Shown piece by piece: positions 18,177 through 27,421 of a DNA stretch of 64,000 bases. Below the pieces are notes generated by a model. It was not told the origin of the DNA, made no database searches, and saw only the letters and a list, made by a program, of their open reading frames with translations. Made by a program: the position numbers and the translations under genes. The DNA comes from Paucibacter sp. B2R-40 (GTDB lineage: Bacteria > Pseudomonadota > Gammaproteobacteria > Burkholderiales > Burkholderiaceae_C): the NCBI RefSeq assembly GCF_025717555.1, contig NZ_JAJIRP010000009.1, positions 1-64,000 on the forward strand, written 5' to 3'. Numbering within the stretch: position 1 is the first letter of the stretch; the number at the start of each line of letters is the position of its first letter.

Positions 18177-19498
18177 GCACTCTCAAGCCCAGACTCACGT
18201 TCTGGCAGATCGTCAGCATGAATGTCGGTTTCTTCGGCATCCAATTCAGCTTCGGTCTGCAGCAGAGCAATATGAGCCCGATTTATCAATACCTCGGCGC
18301 GGACGAGGCCAGCTTGCCGCTGCTATGGCTGGCCGGACCGATGACGGGCCTGCTGGTGCAGCCGCTGATCGGCGCGATGAGTGACCGCACGGTCTCGCGC
18401 TGGGGGCGGCGCACGCCGTACTTTCTGATCGGCGCGATCCTGTGCAGCCTGGGGCTGCTGCTGATGCCATTCAGCCCCACGCTGTGGTTCGCCGCCGGCC
18501 TGCTGTGGATACTTGACGCGGCCAACAATGTGACGATGGAGCCGTACCGGGCCTATGTGTCCGATCGGCTCGACAGCAGCCAGCACTCGCTCGGCTTCCT
18601 GACGCAAGCCGCCTTCACCGGCCTGGCGCAGACCTTAGCCTACCTGGCGCCGAGCTTGCTGGTCTGGTTCGGTATGAACAAGGACGCGCTGGCCGGCAAC
18701 CAGATTCCGCAGATCACCGTAACGGCCTTCCTGATCGGTGCTTTCTTCTCGATCACCACCGTCTGGTGGTCGGTGCGCCAGGTGCCGGAGCTGCCGCTGA
18801 CCGCGGCCGAGCTGCAGCATATCCAGGCCCAGCCGCGCGGCCTGCGCGCCACGCTCACCGAAATCTGGGATGCCTTGCGCGATATGCCGACGACGATGCG
18901 TCAGCTCTGGTGGATGAAGCTGTTCCAGTGGTACGCGATGATGTGCTACTGGATCTACATCGTGCCCTCGCTGGCCAGCACGGTCTTCCACACCAGCGAC
19001 GCCACGTCCGAAGGTTTCCGCGATGCCGGCCTGCTGAACGGCCAGATCGGCGGTTTCTACAACTTCGTCGCCTTTTTGTCGGCCTTTGCGATGGTGCCGT
19101 TCACGCGCCGCTTCGGCGCCAAGTATGTGCACGCGCTGTGCTTGTGTCTGGCGGGCGCCGGCATGTGGGCGATCCCCGAGATCCAGAACCGTTGGCTGCT
19201 GTTGCTGCCGATGCTTGGTGTCGGTATGGCCTGGGCCAGCATCATGGGCAACCCCTATGTGCTGCTGGCCGGCAGCATCCCGCCGGAGCGCGCGGGCGTC
19301 TATATGGGCATCTTCAATATGTTCATCGTGATCCCGATGCTGATCCAGATGGTGACGCTGCCGCTGATCTACCACCGCCTGCTCGACGGCCACCCCGACA
19401 ACGTCATCCGCCTGGCCGGCGCCTTGCTCGTCTGCGCCGCGCTGGCCGTGCTGCGCGTGCAGACCCGGCCGGCCGCCTCCGCCGTACCCACCGCCTAA
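18173..19498 (+). CDS. MFS sugar transporter, probable sucrose permease
   Basis: About 441 residues with 12 predicted membrane helices. The opening ([23 protein letters not shown]) and the loop 2-3 motif ([18 protein letters not shown]) are characteristic of the SLC45/sucrose-proton symporter group that includes SuxC. It should bring sucrose over the inner membrane with H+. Start ATG 18173 overlaps the kinase stop by 4 nt; an upstream in-frame start at 18140 would be inside the kinase gene and is not favoured. The next gene starts 5 bp after its stop. Confidence 0.87.
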   Translation: MSTLKPRLTFWQIVSMNVGFFGIQFSFGLQQSNMSPIYQYLGADEASLPLLWLAGPMTGLLVQPLIGAMSDRTVSRWGRRTPYFLIGAILCSLGLLLMPFSPTLWFAAGLLWILDAANNVTMEPYRAYVSDRLDSSQHSLGFLTQAAFTGLAQTLAYLAPSLLVWFGMNKDALAGNQIPQITVTAFLIGAFFSITTVWWSVRQVPELPLTAAELQHIQAQPRGLRATLTEIWDALRDMPTTMRQLWWMKLFQWYAMMCYWIYIVPSLASTVFHTSDATSEGFRDAGLLNGQIGGFYNFVAFLSAFAMVPFTRRFGAKYVHALCLCLAGAGMWAIPEIQNRWLLLLPMLGVGMAWASIMGNPYVLLAGSIPPERAGVYMGIFNMFIVIPMLIQMVTLPLIYHRLLDGHPDNVIRLAGALLVCAALAVLRVQTRPAASAVPTA

Positions 19499-19503
19499 GC
19501 CCC

Positions 19504-21012
19504 ATGAAAAACCAAGTTCAACTGATTACCTATGTCGACCGCCTCGGCGGCCGGCTCGATGGCCAAGACCTGCAGCGCCTGCGTGCCTTGCTCGCACCCG
19601 GCGGCGCGCTCGCGGGCCTGTTCGGCGGCGTGCACTTGCTGCCTTTCTTCCACGCAATCGACGGAGCCGACGCCGGCTTTGACCCGATCGACCACACGCA
19701 AGTCGATCCGCGCCTGGGCGACTGGGCCGACGTGAAGGCGCTGTCCGAAACCGTGGAGGTCATGGGTGACGTGATCGTCAACCACATGTCCAGCGCCTCG
19801 CCGCAGTTCCTCGACTACTCCGCGCGTGGCGATGATTCGCCCTATGCCGGCTTGTTCCTGACACTCGATGCGGTGTTCCCGCAAGGGGCGTCTGAACGTG
19901 ATCTGATGACCGTCTACCGCCCGCGGCCGGGCCTGCCGCTGCAGCCGGTGACTCTGAAGAACGGCCAGAAGAAGATCCTCTGGACCACCTTCACCCCGAC
20001 CCAGATCGACATCGCCATCGACCATCCCCAGGGGCGCGCCTATCTGGACAGCATCCTGCAGACCTTCGCAGCGCAAGGCATCGCGATGGTGCGGCTAGAC
20101 GCGGTGGGCTACGCGATCAAGAAGGCCGGCAGCAGCTGCTTCATGATGGCCGAGACCTTCGAGTTCATCGACGAGTTCGCCGCCCGTGCCAAGGCGCTGG
20201 GCATCGAGGTGCTGGTCGAGATCCATGCCTACTACCGGCGCCAGATCGAGATCGCCGCTCGGGTCGACTGGGTTTATGACTTCGCGCTGCCGCCCTTGGT
20301 GCTGCACGCGTTCGTCTTTGCCACCGCCGCGCCGTTGAAGGCCTGGATCGCCGAGCGGCCGAGCAATGCGCTGACGGTGCTTGATACGCACGACGGCATC
20401 GGCATCATCGACATCGGAGCCGACTCGGCCGACCGCGTTGGTCAGCCCGGCCTCGTGCCGCCGGCCGAGCTCGACGCGCTGGTTGAACGCATCCACGCGA
20501 ACAGCGGCGGCAGCAGTCGCCAGGCCACCGGTGCTGCGGCCTCCAACCTCGACCTCTACCAGGTCAACTGCACTTTTTACGAGGCACTCGGCCGTGACGA
20601 CACGCGCTATCTGCTGTCACGAGCGGTGCAGTTCTTCTTGCCCGGCGTGCCGCAGGTCTATTACGTCGGCCTGCTGGCCGGCCACAACGACATGACGTTG
20701 CTCGCGCGCAGCGGCGTTGGCCGCGACATCAACCGGCACTACTACGACGAGGCCGAGATCGCGGCTGAGCTTCAGCGCCCGGTCGTGGCCGAGTTGCTGA
20801 AGTTGATCCGACTCCGTAGCACCCACCCGGCCTTCAATGGCAGCTTCGAGCGGCTGGACAGCGCGCCCAGCGTGCTGCAGCTGCGATGGCGTCTGCAAGA
20901 CGGCGGGCATGAGGCGCAACTCAGCGTTGACTTCGCCACGCTTGCTCACGAACTGCGCTTCAGCGATGCCGCAGCAAGCGATGGCTGGCAGTGTCTGCGC
21001 TGGGTCTACTGA
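19504..21012 (+). CDS. Sucrose phosphorylase (GH13)
   Basis: 502 residues, the size of bacterial sucrose phosphorylases. It converts sucrose and phosphate to glucose-1-phosphate and fructose in the cytoplasm. The GH13 triad is visible: nucleophile Asp199 (RLDAVGY), acid/base Glu239 (EIHAYY) and Asp297 (LDTHDGIG). Also typical are the opening QLITYVDRLGG and VNHMS. It is the last gene of the sucrose operon, 5 bp behind the permease. A long in-frame extension upstream through the permease gene is a reading artefact; ATG 19504 is the start. Confidence 0.93.
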   Translation: MKNQVQLITYVDRLGGRLDGQDLQRLRALLAPGGALAGLFGGVHLLPFFHAIDGADAGFDPIDHTQVDPRLGDWADVKALSETVEVMGDVIVNHMSSASPQFLDYSARGDDSPYAGLFLTLDAVFPQGASERDLMTVYRPRPGLPLQPVTLKNGQKKILWTTFTPTQIDIAIDHPQGRAYLDSILQTFAAQGIAMVRLDAVGYAIKKAGSSCFMMAETFEFIDEFAARAKALGIEVLVEIHAYYRRQIEIAARVDWVYDFALPPLVLHAFVFATAAPLKAWIAERPSNALTVLDTHDGIGIIDIGADSADRVGQPGLVPPAELDALVERIHANSGGSSRQATGAAASNLDLYQVNCTFYEALGRDDTRYLLSRAVQFFLPGVPQVYYVGLLAGHNDMTLLARSGVGRDINRHYYDEAEIAAELQRPVVAELLKLIRLRSTHPAFNGSFERLDSAPSVLQLRWRLQDGGHEAQLSVDFATLAHELRFSDAAASDGWQCLRWVY

Positions 21013-21594
21013 CAGGGCGTTGAAAAACCCAGCGAGGACGGTTTTCTATGTTGACGGCGATGCTGAACCTGCTGGCGACGAGGATGTCGCGGTGCTCGTT
21101 AGAAAGACGGTTCGACTCGGCGGGACGTTGATACTGAACCGCCACCATTTTCGTTGGGTTTAGTTGGTGTGAGTCAGCCCGGTATTACCTGACTGGCGAA
21201 TTGCTGGTGGTGGTTGGCCTCGGCTTCGACCGACTGGATGTAGTCGCATCACTCCATTAACCGGTGATGGTTGACATGCTCTCCGAGGGTGCGCCTGCAG
21301 TGCCAGCGGTCGTTGACTACTACACGCAACGTCGCAATCTCGTTCGTAGGAACTCGATGGCATACCTCGTGGGCGTCTCGAAGGTTCTTGATGATGAGCG
21401 TTCATAGAGCAACGACGGCGAATCGGGTAGCCAGGGGTATCTAACCCACAGCCCCAACACCACCCACCATGCGGGTCCGCAGTGGGCGGTTCAACAAGTC
21501 GGCGCGCTCGACGAAGCCTTCAGGCGGCGTACCCCTGTGCTTTGATCCACAGGTCTTTCACGCTGGCCATCCAGCGTTACTGAATGCCCGGCGT
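21013..21594. other. Intergenic stretch without a supportable gene
   Basis: About 580 bp after the sucrose operon. It begins with GTTGAAAAACCC, a sequence often seen at insertion-sequence ends, and contains short open frames of mobile-element flavour, for example a cluster around 21460-21530 (CACCATGCGGGTCCGCAGTG). None is long or conserved enough to name. I read it as decayed mobile DNA. Confidence 0.3.
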
Positions 21595-21705
21595 GGGCAC
21601 AGAGTTGCCGCGCAGTCAGTGCTCTCGAAATGCCCCAGCCTGCACCAGGCGGACAGTTCGAACAAGCGCCGCATAGCTGACGTTCAGTTCAGTTATCCCA
21701 ACGGA
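21595..21705 (+). repeat. Dispersed structured repeat, copy E
   Basis: Leading stem GGGCAC/GTGCTC, CTCGAAATGCCCC, second stem GCCTG/CAGGC, GTTCGAAC and AGCTGACGTTC are present; the tail is degenerate after CAGTTCAG. It lies about 100 bp before the DUF1737 gene. Confidence 0.78.
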
Positions 21706-21802
21706 CGGATGGGCGAGATGTCCGCTGGTTGCTGACTGGAGTGGGTGAGGTAGTCTTCGTCATCGTCGCGCGCAAGTACCAAGCTACTGAAAGGCAAACT
21801 CT

Positions 21803-22021
21803 ATGATCAATCGTCCGCCTGATGACCTACCCATCTATCGCCTTCTGACTGGCAAAGACGACGCTGCGTTTTGCCGACGGGTGAGCGAAGCGCTCGCGCT
21901 GGGTTACCGGCTGTACGGGTCGCCTTCCGCCACCTACAACAGTGAACACGTCGTCGTTGCTCAAGCAATCGTCTGGCCTTGTCCGGAGACCGACCGGTTG
22001 CAGTCAGACTCTACGCGCTGA
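21803..22021 (+). CDS. DUF1737 domain protein
   Basis: 72 residues. The core IYRLLTGKDDAAFCRRVSEALALGYRLYGSP and the later VVVAQAIVWP match the small DUF1737 family, which has no known function and is usually about 60-80 residues. A weak AAAGGCAAA lies upstream of ATG 21803. It stands alone between two copies of the dispersed repeat. Confidence 0.75.
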   Translation: MINRPPDDLPIYRLLTGKDDAAFCRRVSEALALGYRLYGSPSATYNSEHVVVAQAIVWPCPETDRLQSDSTR

Positions 22022-22089
22022 TTCGCAGCCCGCGCTACGAAATATACGTAGACTGGCATGTTGCAGGTCTGCCCTGAGCTGGCCGCTCC

Positions 22090-22226
22090 GGGCTCTGAGT
22101 TACCACGCAGCCAGAGACCCTGAAATGCGCTTGCATGCGTCAGGCCAGCTTAGAACAAGAAGCGCGCCTAGCTGACGTTTGGTTCTCTAAACGTTCTAAC
22201 CAATGGCGGTTTGCTGGCGATGGTGT
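22090..22226 (+). repeat. Dispersed structured repeat, copy F
   Basis: A diverged copy. The leading stem is re-formed by paired changes: GGG-CTCTG pairs with CAGAG-A-CCC, where other copies have CACTG/CAGTG. The GCTGACGTTTGG core and the GGCGGTTTGCTGGCGATGGTGTG tail are recognisable; the second hairpin is lost. Its 3' part overlaps the truncated end of corA. Confidence 0.7.
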
Positions 22227-22746
22227 GATCCTGAAAGATATCGGTCTCGATCGCATCGAAGTCCTGCTCGAACTGGGCGACGACCGGTTGGTAGTTGTCG
22301 GCCACGAAGTCCAGGATCGCGTAGAGGGCGAAGCCCGGACCCTTGGGCAGGTCCTTCGTGCTGTCTTCGCAGCGCTGCAGCACCTGCGCGAAGCTCGATG
22401 ACGCGCCGTGGCGCACCGATACCAAAAAATGGGTTCCGACAAAGAGGTGCGTTTCTCCGTAGTCCACATGGCCCGCGTGCAGTTGTGCCGTCTTCAGCAC
22501 GATGAACAACGAGTTGCTGTACGCCTCGATCTTGGGCCGCTGGTGGGCGTGGTGAGCGTCCTCAATGGCCAATTCATGCAGACCGAAGGCCTGCTGAATC
22601 TCTCGCAGCACGGCGTCATCGGGCTCATGCAGTCCGAGCCACACGAAGGTGGCAGGCTGTTTGATGGCTTCGCCGATGTCGGCGATGGGTATGTCGCCGA
22701 TCCGCTTGCCATCTCGGTACACCACGCTGTCAACGAGAAATGTCAT
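22168..22746 (-). pseudogene. corA: CorA family divalent cation transporter, 3'-truncated
   Basis: About 192 residues covering the soluble N-terminal domain of CorA (TFVWLGLHEPDD, EDAHHAHQRPKIE, TAQLHAGHVDYGETHLFVG, ARG-GPGFALYAILDFVADNYQPV). The family needs about 320 residues with two C-terminal membrane helices and a GMN motif; here the frame leaves CorA homology near 22226 and reads into repeat copy F before stopping. Start ATG 22746 follows a GGGGGCAAGG stretch. Without the pore helices it cannot transport Mg2+ or Zn2+. Confidence 0.8.
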
Positions 22747-22995
22747 TGCCTTGCCCCCTTCACCTCGTGCGCCGCCCGCCCGCCTCGGCAATTGGCGCAC
22801 GAGGACCCGATGCTGTCGGTGCGATGCCGAACTGTGCAGCCTGCTAGCGGTTAGGGATGAGCTCTCCCGATGCCGCACGTCAGGGTGGCGCACGTCATCC
22901 TTTGCTGAGGCGACTTAAGGAGCAGTGTTCGCTCTCGCACAGACCGCGAGCCGGTTGGCGCCTACCTTGCTGACTCCCTCACACAAGGAACGAAC

Positions 22996-23406
22996 ATGGA
23001 AACCAACTACGTCACGCGTGACAACTTCGGCATGTACGCCAACAGCGACTCTGGCCCAGGTCCTGCGCTGATGGGTGCCGACACGCTGCTGGGCAACGAT
23101 GTCTACAACAAGGACGGCGAGGATCTGGGTGACATCAAGGAATTCATGATCGACATGGCCTCCGGCAAGGTCGCCTATGCGGTTTTGTCGTTCGGTGGCT
23201 TGCTCGGCATGGGCGACAAGCTCTTCGCGGTGCCCTGGTCGGCACTCGTATTGGATACAACGAACAAGCGTTTCACGCTCGACGTCTTGAAGGACGCCCT
23301 GAAAGACGCGCCAGGCTTCAACAAGGATCACTGGCCATCAATGTCGGACCGGACATGGGCCAGCGGCGTGCACAAGTTCTACGGTACGCCTTACGCGGCG
23401 GAATGA
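22996..23406 (+). CDS. PRC-barrel domain protein
   Basis: 136 residues. The PRC-barrel fold is seen in LLGNDVYNKDGEDLGDIKEFMIDMASGKVAYAVLS and DKLFAVPWSALVLD. Such small proteins are common in stress clusters of Burkholderiales together with CsbD, as here. The role is not established. A GGAACGAACATG context gives a reasonable start. Confidence 0.85.
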   Translation: METNYVTRDNFGMYANSDSGPGPALMGADTLLGNDVYNKDGEDLGDIKEFMIDMASGKVAYAVLSFGGLLGMGDKLFAVPWSALVLDTTNKRFTLDVLKDALKDAPGFNKDHWPSMSDRTWASGVHKFYGTPYAAE

Positions 23407-23463
23407 GCCCTTGCGTCACGCATCGGTCCCGCTGATTTCCCCACTTCAACTCAAGGTCAAACC

Positions 23464-23646
23464 ATGAACAAAGATCAAGTCAAAGGCACCCTCAAGGACG
23501 CCGCTGGCCACATGCAGGAAACCACCGGCAAGGTGATCGGCAGCCACGAACAGCAGCTCAAAGGCATCAAGAAACAAGTGGACGGTCACGCTCAGAAGGC
23601 TGTCGGCGACATCAAGGAAGCCGTCAAGGACGCCAGCAAGAAGTAG
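23464..23646 (+). CDS. CsbD family stress protein
   Basis: 60 residues, highly charged and alanine-rich. It opens with MNKDQVKGTLKDAAGHMQ and continues with GKVIGSH, the CsbD signature; the second half repeats QAKGIKKQ-like motifs. CsbD proteins are induced by general stress in many bacteria; the biochemical role is unknown. It lies 57 bp behind the PRC-barrel gene and is probably co-transcribed. Confidence 0.85.
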   Translation: MNKDQVKGTLKDAAGHMQETTGKVIGSHEQQLKGIKKQVDGHAQKAVGDIKEAVKDASKK

Positions 23647-23788
23647 GCGCCACCGGCACTACGGAGAGGGATTCGGGTCTTGGTGCCGTGCCCCTCCGGC
23701 TTGATGCCGGCGGCCAGGCGTGCGGCGTCGGTTCCCCCACACGACATATGGACAAGGGCATGGGTCCGCGTCAATTGCTGGAGCAAGT

Positions 23789-24187
23789 ATGAAGGGTTAC
23801 GTTCAAGACATTGAGTCTGTTGCCATCGGCAACGACGACTTCCGCAAGGTCCTCTACACCGCGAAGAACTGCCAACTCGTCGTCATGTCCCTGAATCCTC
23901 AGGAAGACATCGGCGCGGAGGTCCACAAGCTCGACCAATTCTTTCGGGTCGAGCAGGGGCACGGCGAGGTGGTGCTCGACGGCGTCAAGACCCCGATCAA
24001 GCCCGGGTATGCCGTGATCGTTCCGGCGGGCGCCAGGCACAACATCATCAACACCGGCACCGAGCCGCTGAAGCTGTACACGATTTACTCGCCGCCTAAC
24101 CATCGCGACGGCGTGGTCCATCACACGCGGGCGGCCGCCGAGGCCGATACCGAACACTTCGACGGCAAGACGTCGGAAGAGTTCTGA
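23789..24187 (+). CDS. Cupin domain protein
   Basis: 132 residues forming one cupin barrel. Motif 1 (EVHKLDQFFRVEQGHGEV) and motif 2 (PAGARHNIINTG) give the expected metal-binding His/Glu set. The sequence resembles a cupin often found beside stress genes, possibly an isomerase or dioxygenase-like enzyme, but no reaction can be assigned. ATG 23789 has GGAG 6 nt upstream. Confidence 0.82.
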   Translation: MKGYVQDIESVAIGNDDFRKVLYTAKNCQLVVMSLNPQEDIGAEVHKLDQFFRVEQGHGEVVLDGVKTPIKPGYAVIVPAGARHNIINTGTEPLKLYTIYSPPNHRDGVVHHTRAAAEADTEHFDGKTSEEF

Positions 24188-24360
24188 GAACCCACATGAG
24201 CGATACGAACTTCGATGGCTTGTAAGGCGCCTTCTAAGCCTCCCGCCACATCGCGCAGTGCCTGTGGTGGGTTTGCTTCAATCGGCAGCGCTTGCACCGC
24301 CGCGTCAAGTGCCAGGGACTCGATAGCGGCCCACTGCTTCGCCTGTGTCGATAGCCCTTG

Positions 24361-25389
24361 ATGCCGCCTCTGCTGCTGGCCATATGCGCGCTGGCGCTGT
24401 GCTGGATCCTGCTGCCCTTCTATGGCGCGATCCTGTGGGCGCTCATCATTGCGGTATTGTTTACGCCCATCTACCGGCCCCTGCTGACAAAGCTGAGGCA
24501 GCGCCGCAATCTCGCGGCCGGACTGGTGATGCTGCTGGTCCTGGTGGTCGGCGTGCTGCCTTTCGCACTGGTGACCGCATCGCTGGCACGCGAAGCCTCA
24601 GCCGTCTACCAACTGATCAATTCGGGCGAATGGAATCCCGCGCGCTACTTGCGTGGCCTGTTCGATGCGCTGCCTGCTTGGCTTGCTGCGCTGCTGAAAA
24701 GCGCGGGCGTCGCGGATTTCGACCATCTGCAAGCGCAGCTGACATCCGCGCTGGCACAGGGCAGCCAATTTGTCGCCACCCAGGCCTTTGGCATCGGGAT
24801 CGACACGTTTGGCTTTATTGCCAGCCTGGGCGTCACCTTGTACCTGGCTTTCTTCTTGATTCGGGACGAGGGCGAATTGGCGCGCACCGCCGAATTGGCG
24901 CTGCCGGTTCCGCCGCAGTTCAAGCCGGAGTTGATCACCAAGTTCATGGCTGTCGTGCGCGCCACGGTGAAGGGCAGCCTGCTCATCGCAGGCATTCAGG
25001 GCATGCTGGGGGGCATCGCCTTCTGGTTCCTGGGCATCAAGGGGGCGCTGCTCTGGGCGGTCGTGATGGCCTTCTTGTCACTGTTGCCGATGATCGGTGC
25101 GGCGCTTGTGTGGTTGCCGGTGGCGGCCTACTTCTTCATCACCGGCGGGGTTTGGCAAGCCTTGGCGCTGGTCGCCTATGGCATCTTCGTGATCGGTCTG
25201 GCCGACAACCTGCTGCGTCCAATGCTAGTCGGCAAGGACGCCGGGATGCCGGACTACGTGGTGATGATCACCACGCTCGGCGGCATGGCGGTATTCGGCA
25301 TCAACGGCTTCATCATCGGTCCGACGGTCGCTGCGATGTTCATCGCCGTTTGGCACCTCTCGATCACGGCAGCTCCGCGCCTCCAGTAG
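24361..25389 (+). CDS. AI-2E family transporter
   Basis: 342 residues with about eight membrane helices: two pairs at the N terminus, a long soluble loop (about 85-150), and a C-terminal block with the family hallmark GNLL-like segment VIGLADNLLRPMLVGKDAGMP. Members export autoinducer-2 or act as Na+/H+ antiporters or permeases of unknown substrate. An in-frame stop lies just upstream (24352), so this is close to the full length, though slightly short at the N terminus; no ribosome-binding site is clear. Confidence 0.85.
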   Translation: MPPLLLAICALALCWILLPFYGAILWALIIAVLFTPIYRPLLTKLRQRRNLAAGLVMLLVLVVGVLPFALVTASLAREASAVYQLINSGEWNPARYLRGLFDALPAWLAALLKSAGVADFDHLQAQLTSALAQGSQFVATQAFGIGIDTFGFIASLGVTLYLAFFLIRDEGELARTAELALPVPPQFKPELITKFMAVVRATVKGSLLIAGIQGMLGGIAFWFLGIKGALLWAVVMAFLSLLPMIGAALVWLPVAAYFFITGGVWQALALVAYGIFVIGLADNLLRPMLVGKDAGMPDYVVMITTLGGMAVFGINGFIIGPTVAAMFIAVWHLSITAAPRLQ

Positions 25390-25447
25390 TCGCGCCCCAC
25401 GCCCCACGATCGACCGACCTGCTGGTCATCGGTGAAACTCCCCGCTC

Positions 25448-25624
25448 ATGGCCGTCACTCACCTACTCGCCTACATCTCGGTGGCCCTGCTGTTGCAACT
25501 GGTAGCGGGCGCAGCATTCACGATGTGGCGACGCCCCACAGCTGCAGCGCCGGCACCTCGCCCCGGCCTGCGGCGACTAGGACCTGGTGCACGAACGCGA
25601 GCTTCAAGAGCACCTTATCCGTAA
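25448..25624 (+). pseudogene. Short ORF with one membrane helix, probable gene stump
   Basis: 58 codons. MAVTHLLAYISVALLLQLVAG forms one hydrophobic helix followed by TMWRRP, similar to the N-terminal anchor of some 2Fe-2S flavin reductases of Burkholderiales, but homology stops there and the rest overlaps the peptidase gene antisense. I treat it as a remnant; it might be nothing. Confidence 0.25.
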
Positions 25625-26663
25625 GCACGAAGGGGTAGCTGTCGCTGGAGCCCAGGCTTCGATCCATCGCGTTGACAAACTGCGAAACCGGCAGCCACTG
25701 CTCGATCAAGTCGGCTCGCACGTCTGCGGCGGCGGGGTCAAGGCCCCTCGCGTTCAGCACAGGCATCCCGGGCACATCGTTGGCCAGCTGGAGGCCCCAA
25801 GCGGCGGCGGTATCGAGGCCGTCTTGAATGTGCAGGTAGTGGGCCCAGCATTCCGCCCAATCTTCCCAGGGATGCGAGCTCGCATAGGCACTGACGAAGC
25901 TCAGGGGCCAGTCAAGCTTTGGCGCGGCGTAGTGCGCCTGCAGCGCCTGACCGTAGTCGGCCCTTTCGTCGCCAAACAATGCACGGAATTCAGCGAGCCA
26001 GGGCGTGTCGCGCACCAGTCGATCCCAGTAGTAATGGCCAATCTCGTGGCGGAAGTGGCCGAGCAAGGTCCGGTAGGGCTCATGCATCTGCATGCGCACC
26101 TGCTCCCGGCGCGCGTCGTCGGCTTCCGCAATATTGAGCGTGATGACGCCGTTGTCATGGCCAGTCAGTACCTTCACCTTGGGCTGCACCTCTTCAAGGA
26201 AATGGAAGGACAACCCATGCGCCGGATCGTCCGTCTTGCTTGGTGCAGGCAGCTTCAGTGCAATCAAGCTGTAAAGCAGCCGGCGCTTCGCGCGTTCGAG
26301 CAGGACCCAGTAGCTGCGGTTCTCGGCCTTGTTCAAGGCAGGGATTACCTGTGTCGTGCGACAGGACCGGCACAAGCTCTGCGTTTCCTGCATCGGGATC
26401 ATCCAGTTGCAAACGACAGTTGCGGCCGACTCGGCGCCCTTGGAGTCTTGGGCTTGGTTGACGCTATCGGCGTAATTCGCACAAGGCCGCTGCGGCGCAG
26501 CCCCCCCGCTGCCCAAGCGTTGCCAGGCGCCCTGCGCGTCAAGCTCGAAAGCTGCGAAAGCAAGTTCATCCGGTACGAAGCCGAGCAAGGCGCCGCAGCG
26601 CTCGCACCAAGTGTTCTCGAAGAAGACGCGCAGGCCGCAACGTCCACAACTCAGGGATCTCAT
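25518..26663 (-). CDS. Putative zinc-binding metallopeptidase
   Basis: 381 residues. The N terminus is a zinc ribbon (CGRCG and CERCG, Cys6/9/20/23), a second Cys pair follows (CRSC, about 98-101), and a gluzincin-like HEIGHYYWDRL motif is at 206-216. This architecture is that of the Peptidase_Mx/zinc-binding peptidase family, of unknown substrate. Downstream, HPWEDWAECWAHYLH supplies a likely third metal ligand. The gene follows the alpha/beta hydrolase by 17 nt on the same strand. Confidence 0.85.
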   Translation of the reverse strand: MRSLSCGRCGLRVFFENTWCERCGALLGFVPDELAFAAFELDAQGAWQRLGSGGAAPQRPCANYADSVNQAQDSKGAESAATVVCNWMIPMQETQSLCRSCRTTQVIPALNKAENRSYWVLLERAKRRLLYSLIALKLPAPSKTDDPAHGLSFHFLEEVQPKVKVLTGHDNGVITLNIAEADDARREQVRMQMHEPYRTLLGHFRHEIGHYYWDRLVRDTPWLAEFRALFGDERADYGQALQAHYAAPKLDWPLSFVSAYASSHPWEDWAECWAHYLHIQDGLDTAAAWGLQLANDVPGMPVLNARGLDPAAADVRADLIEQWLPVSQFVNAMDRSLGSSDSYPFVLTDKVLLKLAFVHQVLVAAGRGEVPALQLWGVATS

Positions 26664-26680
26664 GCGTTGGGCCCGGCTGC

Positions 26681-27421
26681 TCAGTTCGCCGCGTCGCGCG
26701 GCGTTCGGGCCAACCGGGCCGCGATCACGCCGAAAACCCCCTTATTCCAGCCGAGGCCGCAATGGCTGCCCTCGACCTCGACATTGTCAACATGCTCGTA
26801 AGGGCCTTGCTGCAAGCAGGTTTGCCAAGCGACGATGCCGTCGGAACGGCTATAGATCGACGTTGTGGGCACTGTGGGCGGCGTACGCAGACGGGCTAGC
26901 ATGGCCGCGTCGACTTGAGGCTTGTTGCCGTTGAGCAGGCGATAGACCAGGCCCACATTGCTTTGCTCTGCGGTGCCCGCAAAGGGCGAGCCGATAGTGA
27001 TCACTTGCCGGACGCGCGCGCCAAGCAGTTTGGCGACCTCGCGCGCATAGATGCCGCCCAAGCTCCAGCCGATCAGGCTGATGCTGCCGGCGTGTTGATC
27101 GGTGATTCGGTTTGTGTCTGCCGCCAGGTGATCAAGCCACGCGTCGACATTGCCTTCGGGGCCGGTGTTGAAGCCGCGGCCCCAGTCATACGCAGCGTAG
27201 CCGAGATCCTCACAGAAGGAGCGCAGCGGCGCGACGGCATGTCGATCGCCGGCCAGGCCAGGAAAGATCACGACGGCATGCCCGTCGCCCTTGGGCAGGG
27301 GCGCACGATCCATCAGCTTCATGCTGGCATATTCAAAGGCAGCACGGAGCGGCTCAAGCCCCAGCAATGCAAGCGATGGAGCGGGTGACGGGAAAGCCTG
27401 GGCGACTGTGCTTGAGGTCAT
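26681..27421 (-). CDS. Alpha/beta hydrolase, lipase-like
   Basis: 246 residues. HAVVIFPGLAGDR forms the first strand and oxyanion loop, the nucleophile elbow is GWSLGG (Ser120), and the Asp and His of the triad are likely in YSRSDGIV and EGSHCGLG. It resembles PGAP1-like or triacylglycerol lipase-type esterases without a signal peptide. It is the first gene of a two-gene unit with the metallopeptidase. Substrate unknown. Confidence 0.82.
   Translation of the reverse strand: MTSSTVAQAFPSPAPSLALLGLEPLRAAFEYASMKLMDRAPLPKGDGHAVVIFPGLAGDRHAVAPLRSFCEDLGYAAYDWGRGFNTGPEGNVDAWLDHLAADTNRITDQHAGSISLIGWSLGGIYAREVAKLLGARVRQVITIGSPFAGTAEQSNVGLVYRLLNGNKPQVDAAMLARLRTPPTVPTTSIYSRSDGIVAWQTCLQQGPYEHVDNVEVEGSHCGLGWNKGVFGVIAARLARTPRDAAN

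Noticed and set aside
18766-19503. Long in-frame extension upstream of sucrose phosphorylase through the permease gene
   Set aside because: It has Arg/Pro-rich text typical of a shadow frame, and the phosphorylase homology starts exactly at ATG 19504.
21160-21405. Open frame that may belong to a decayed insertion element or intron maturase
   Set aside because: Short and without a clear motif; recorded only as possible mobile remnant.
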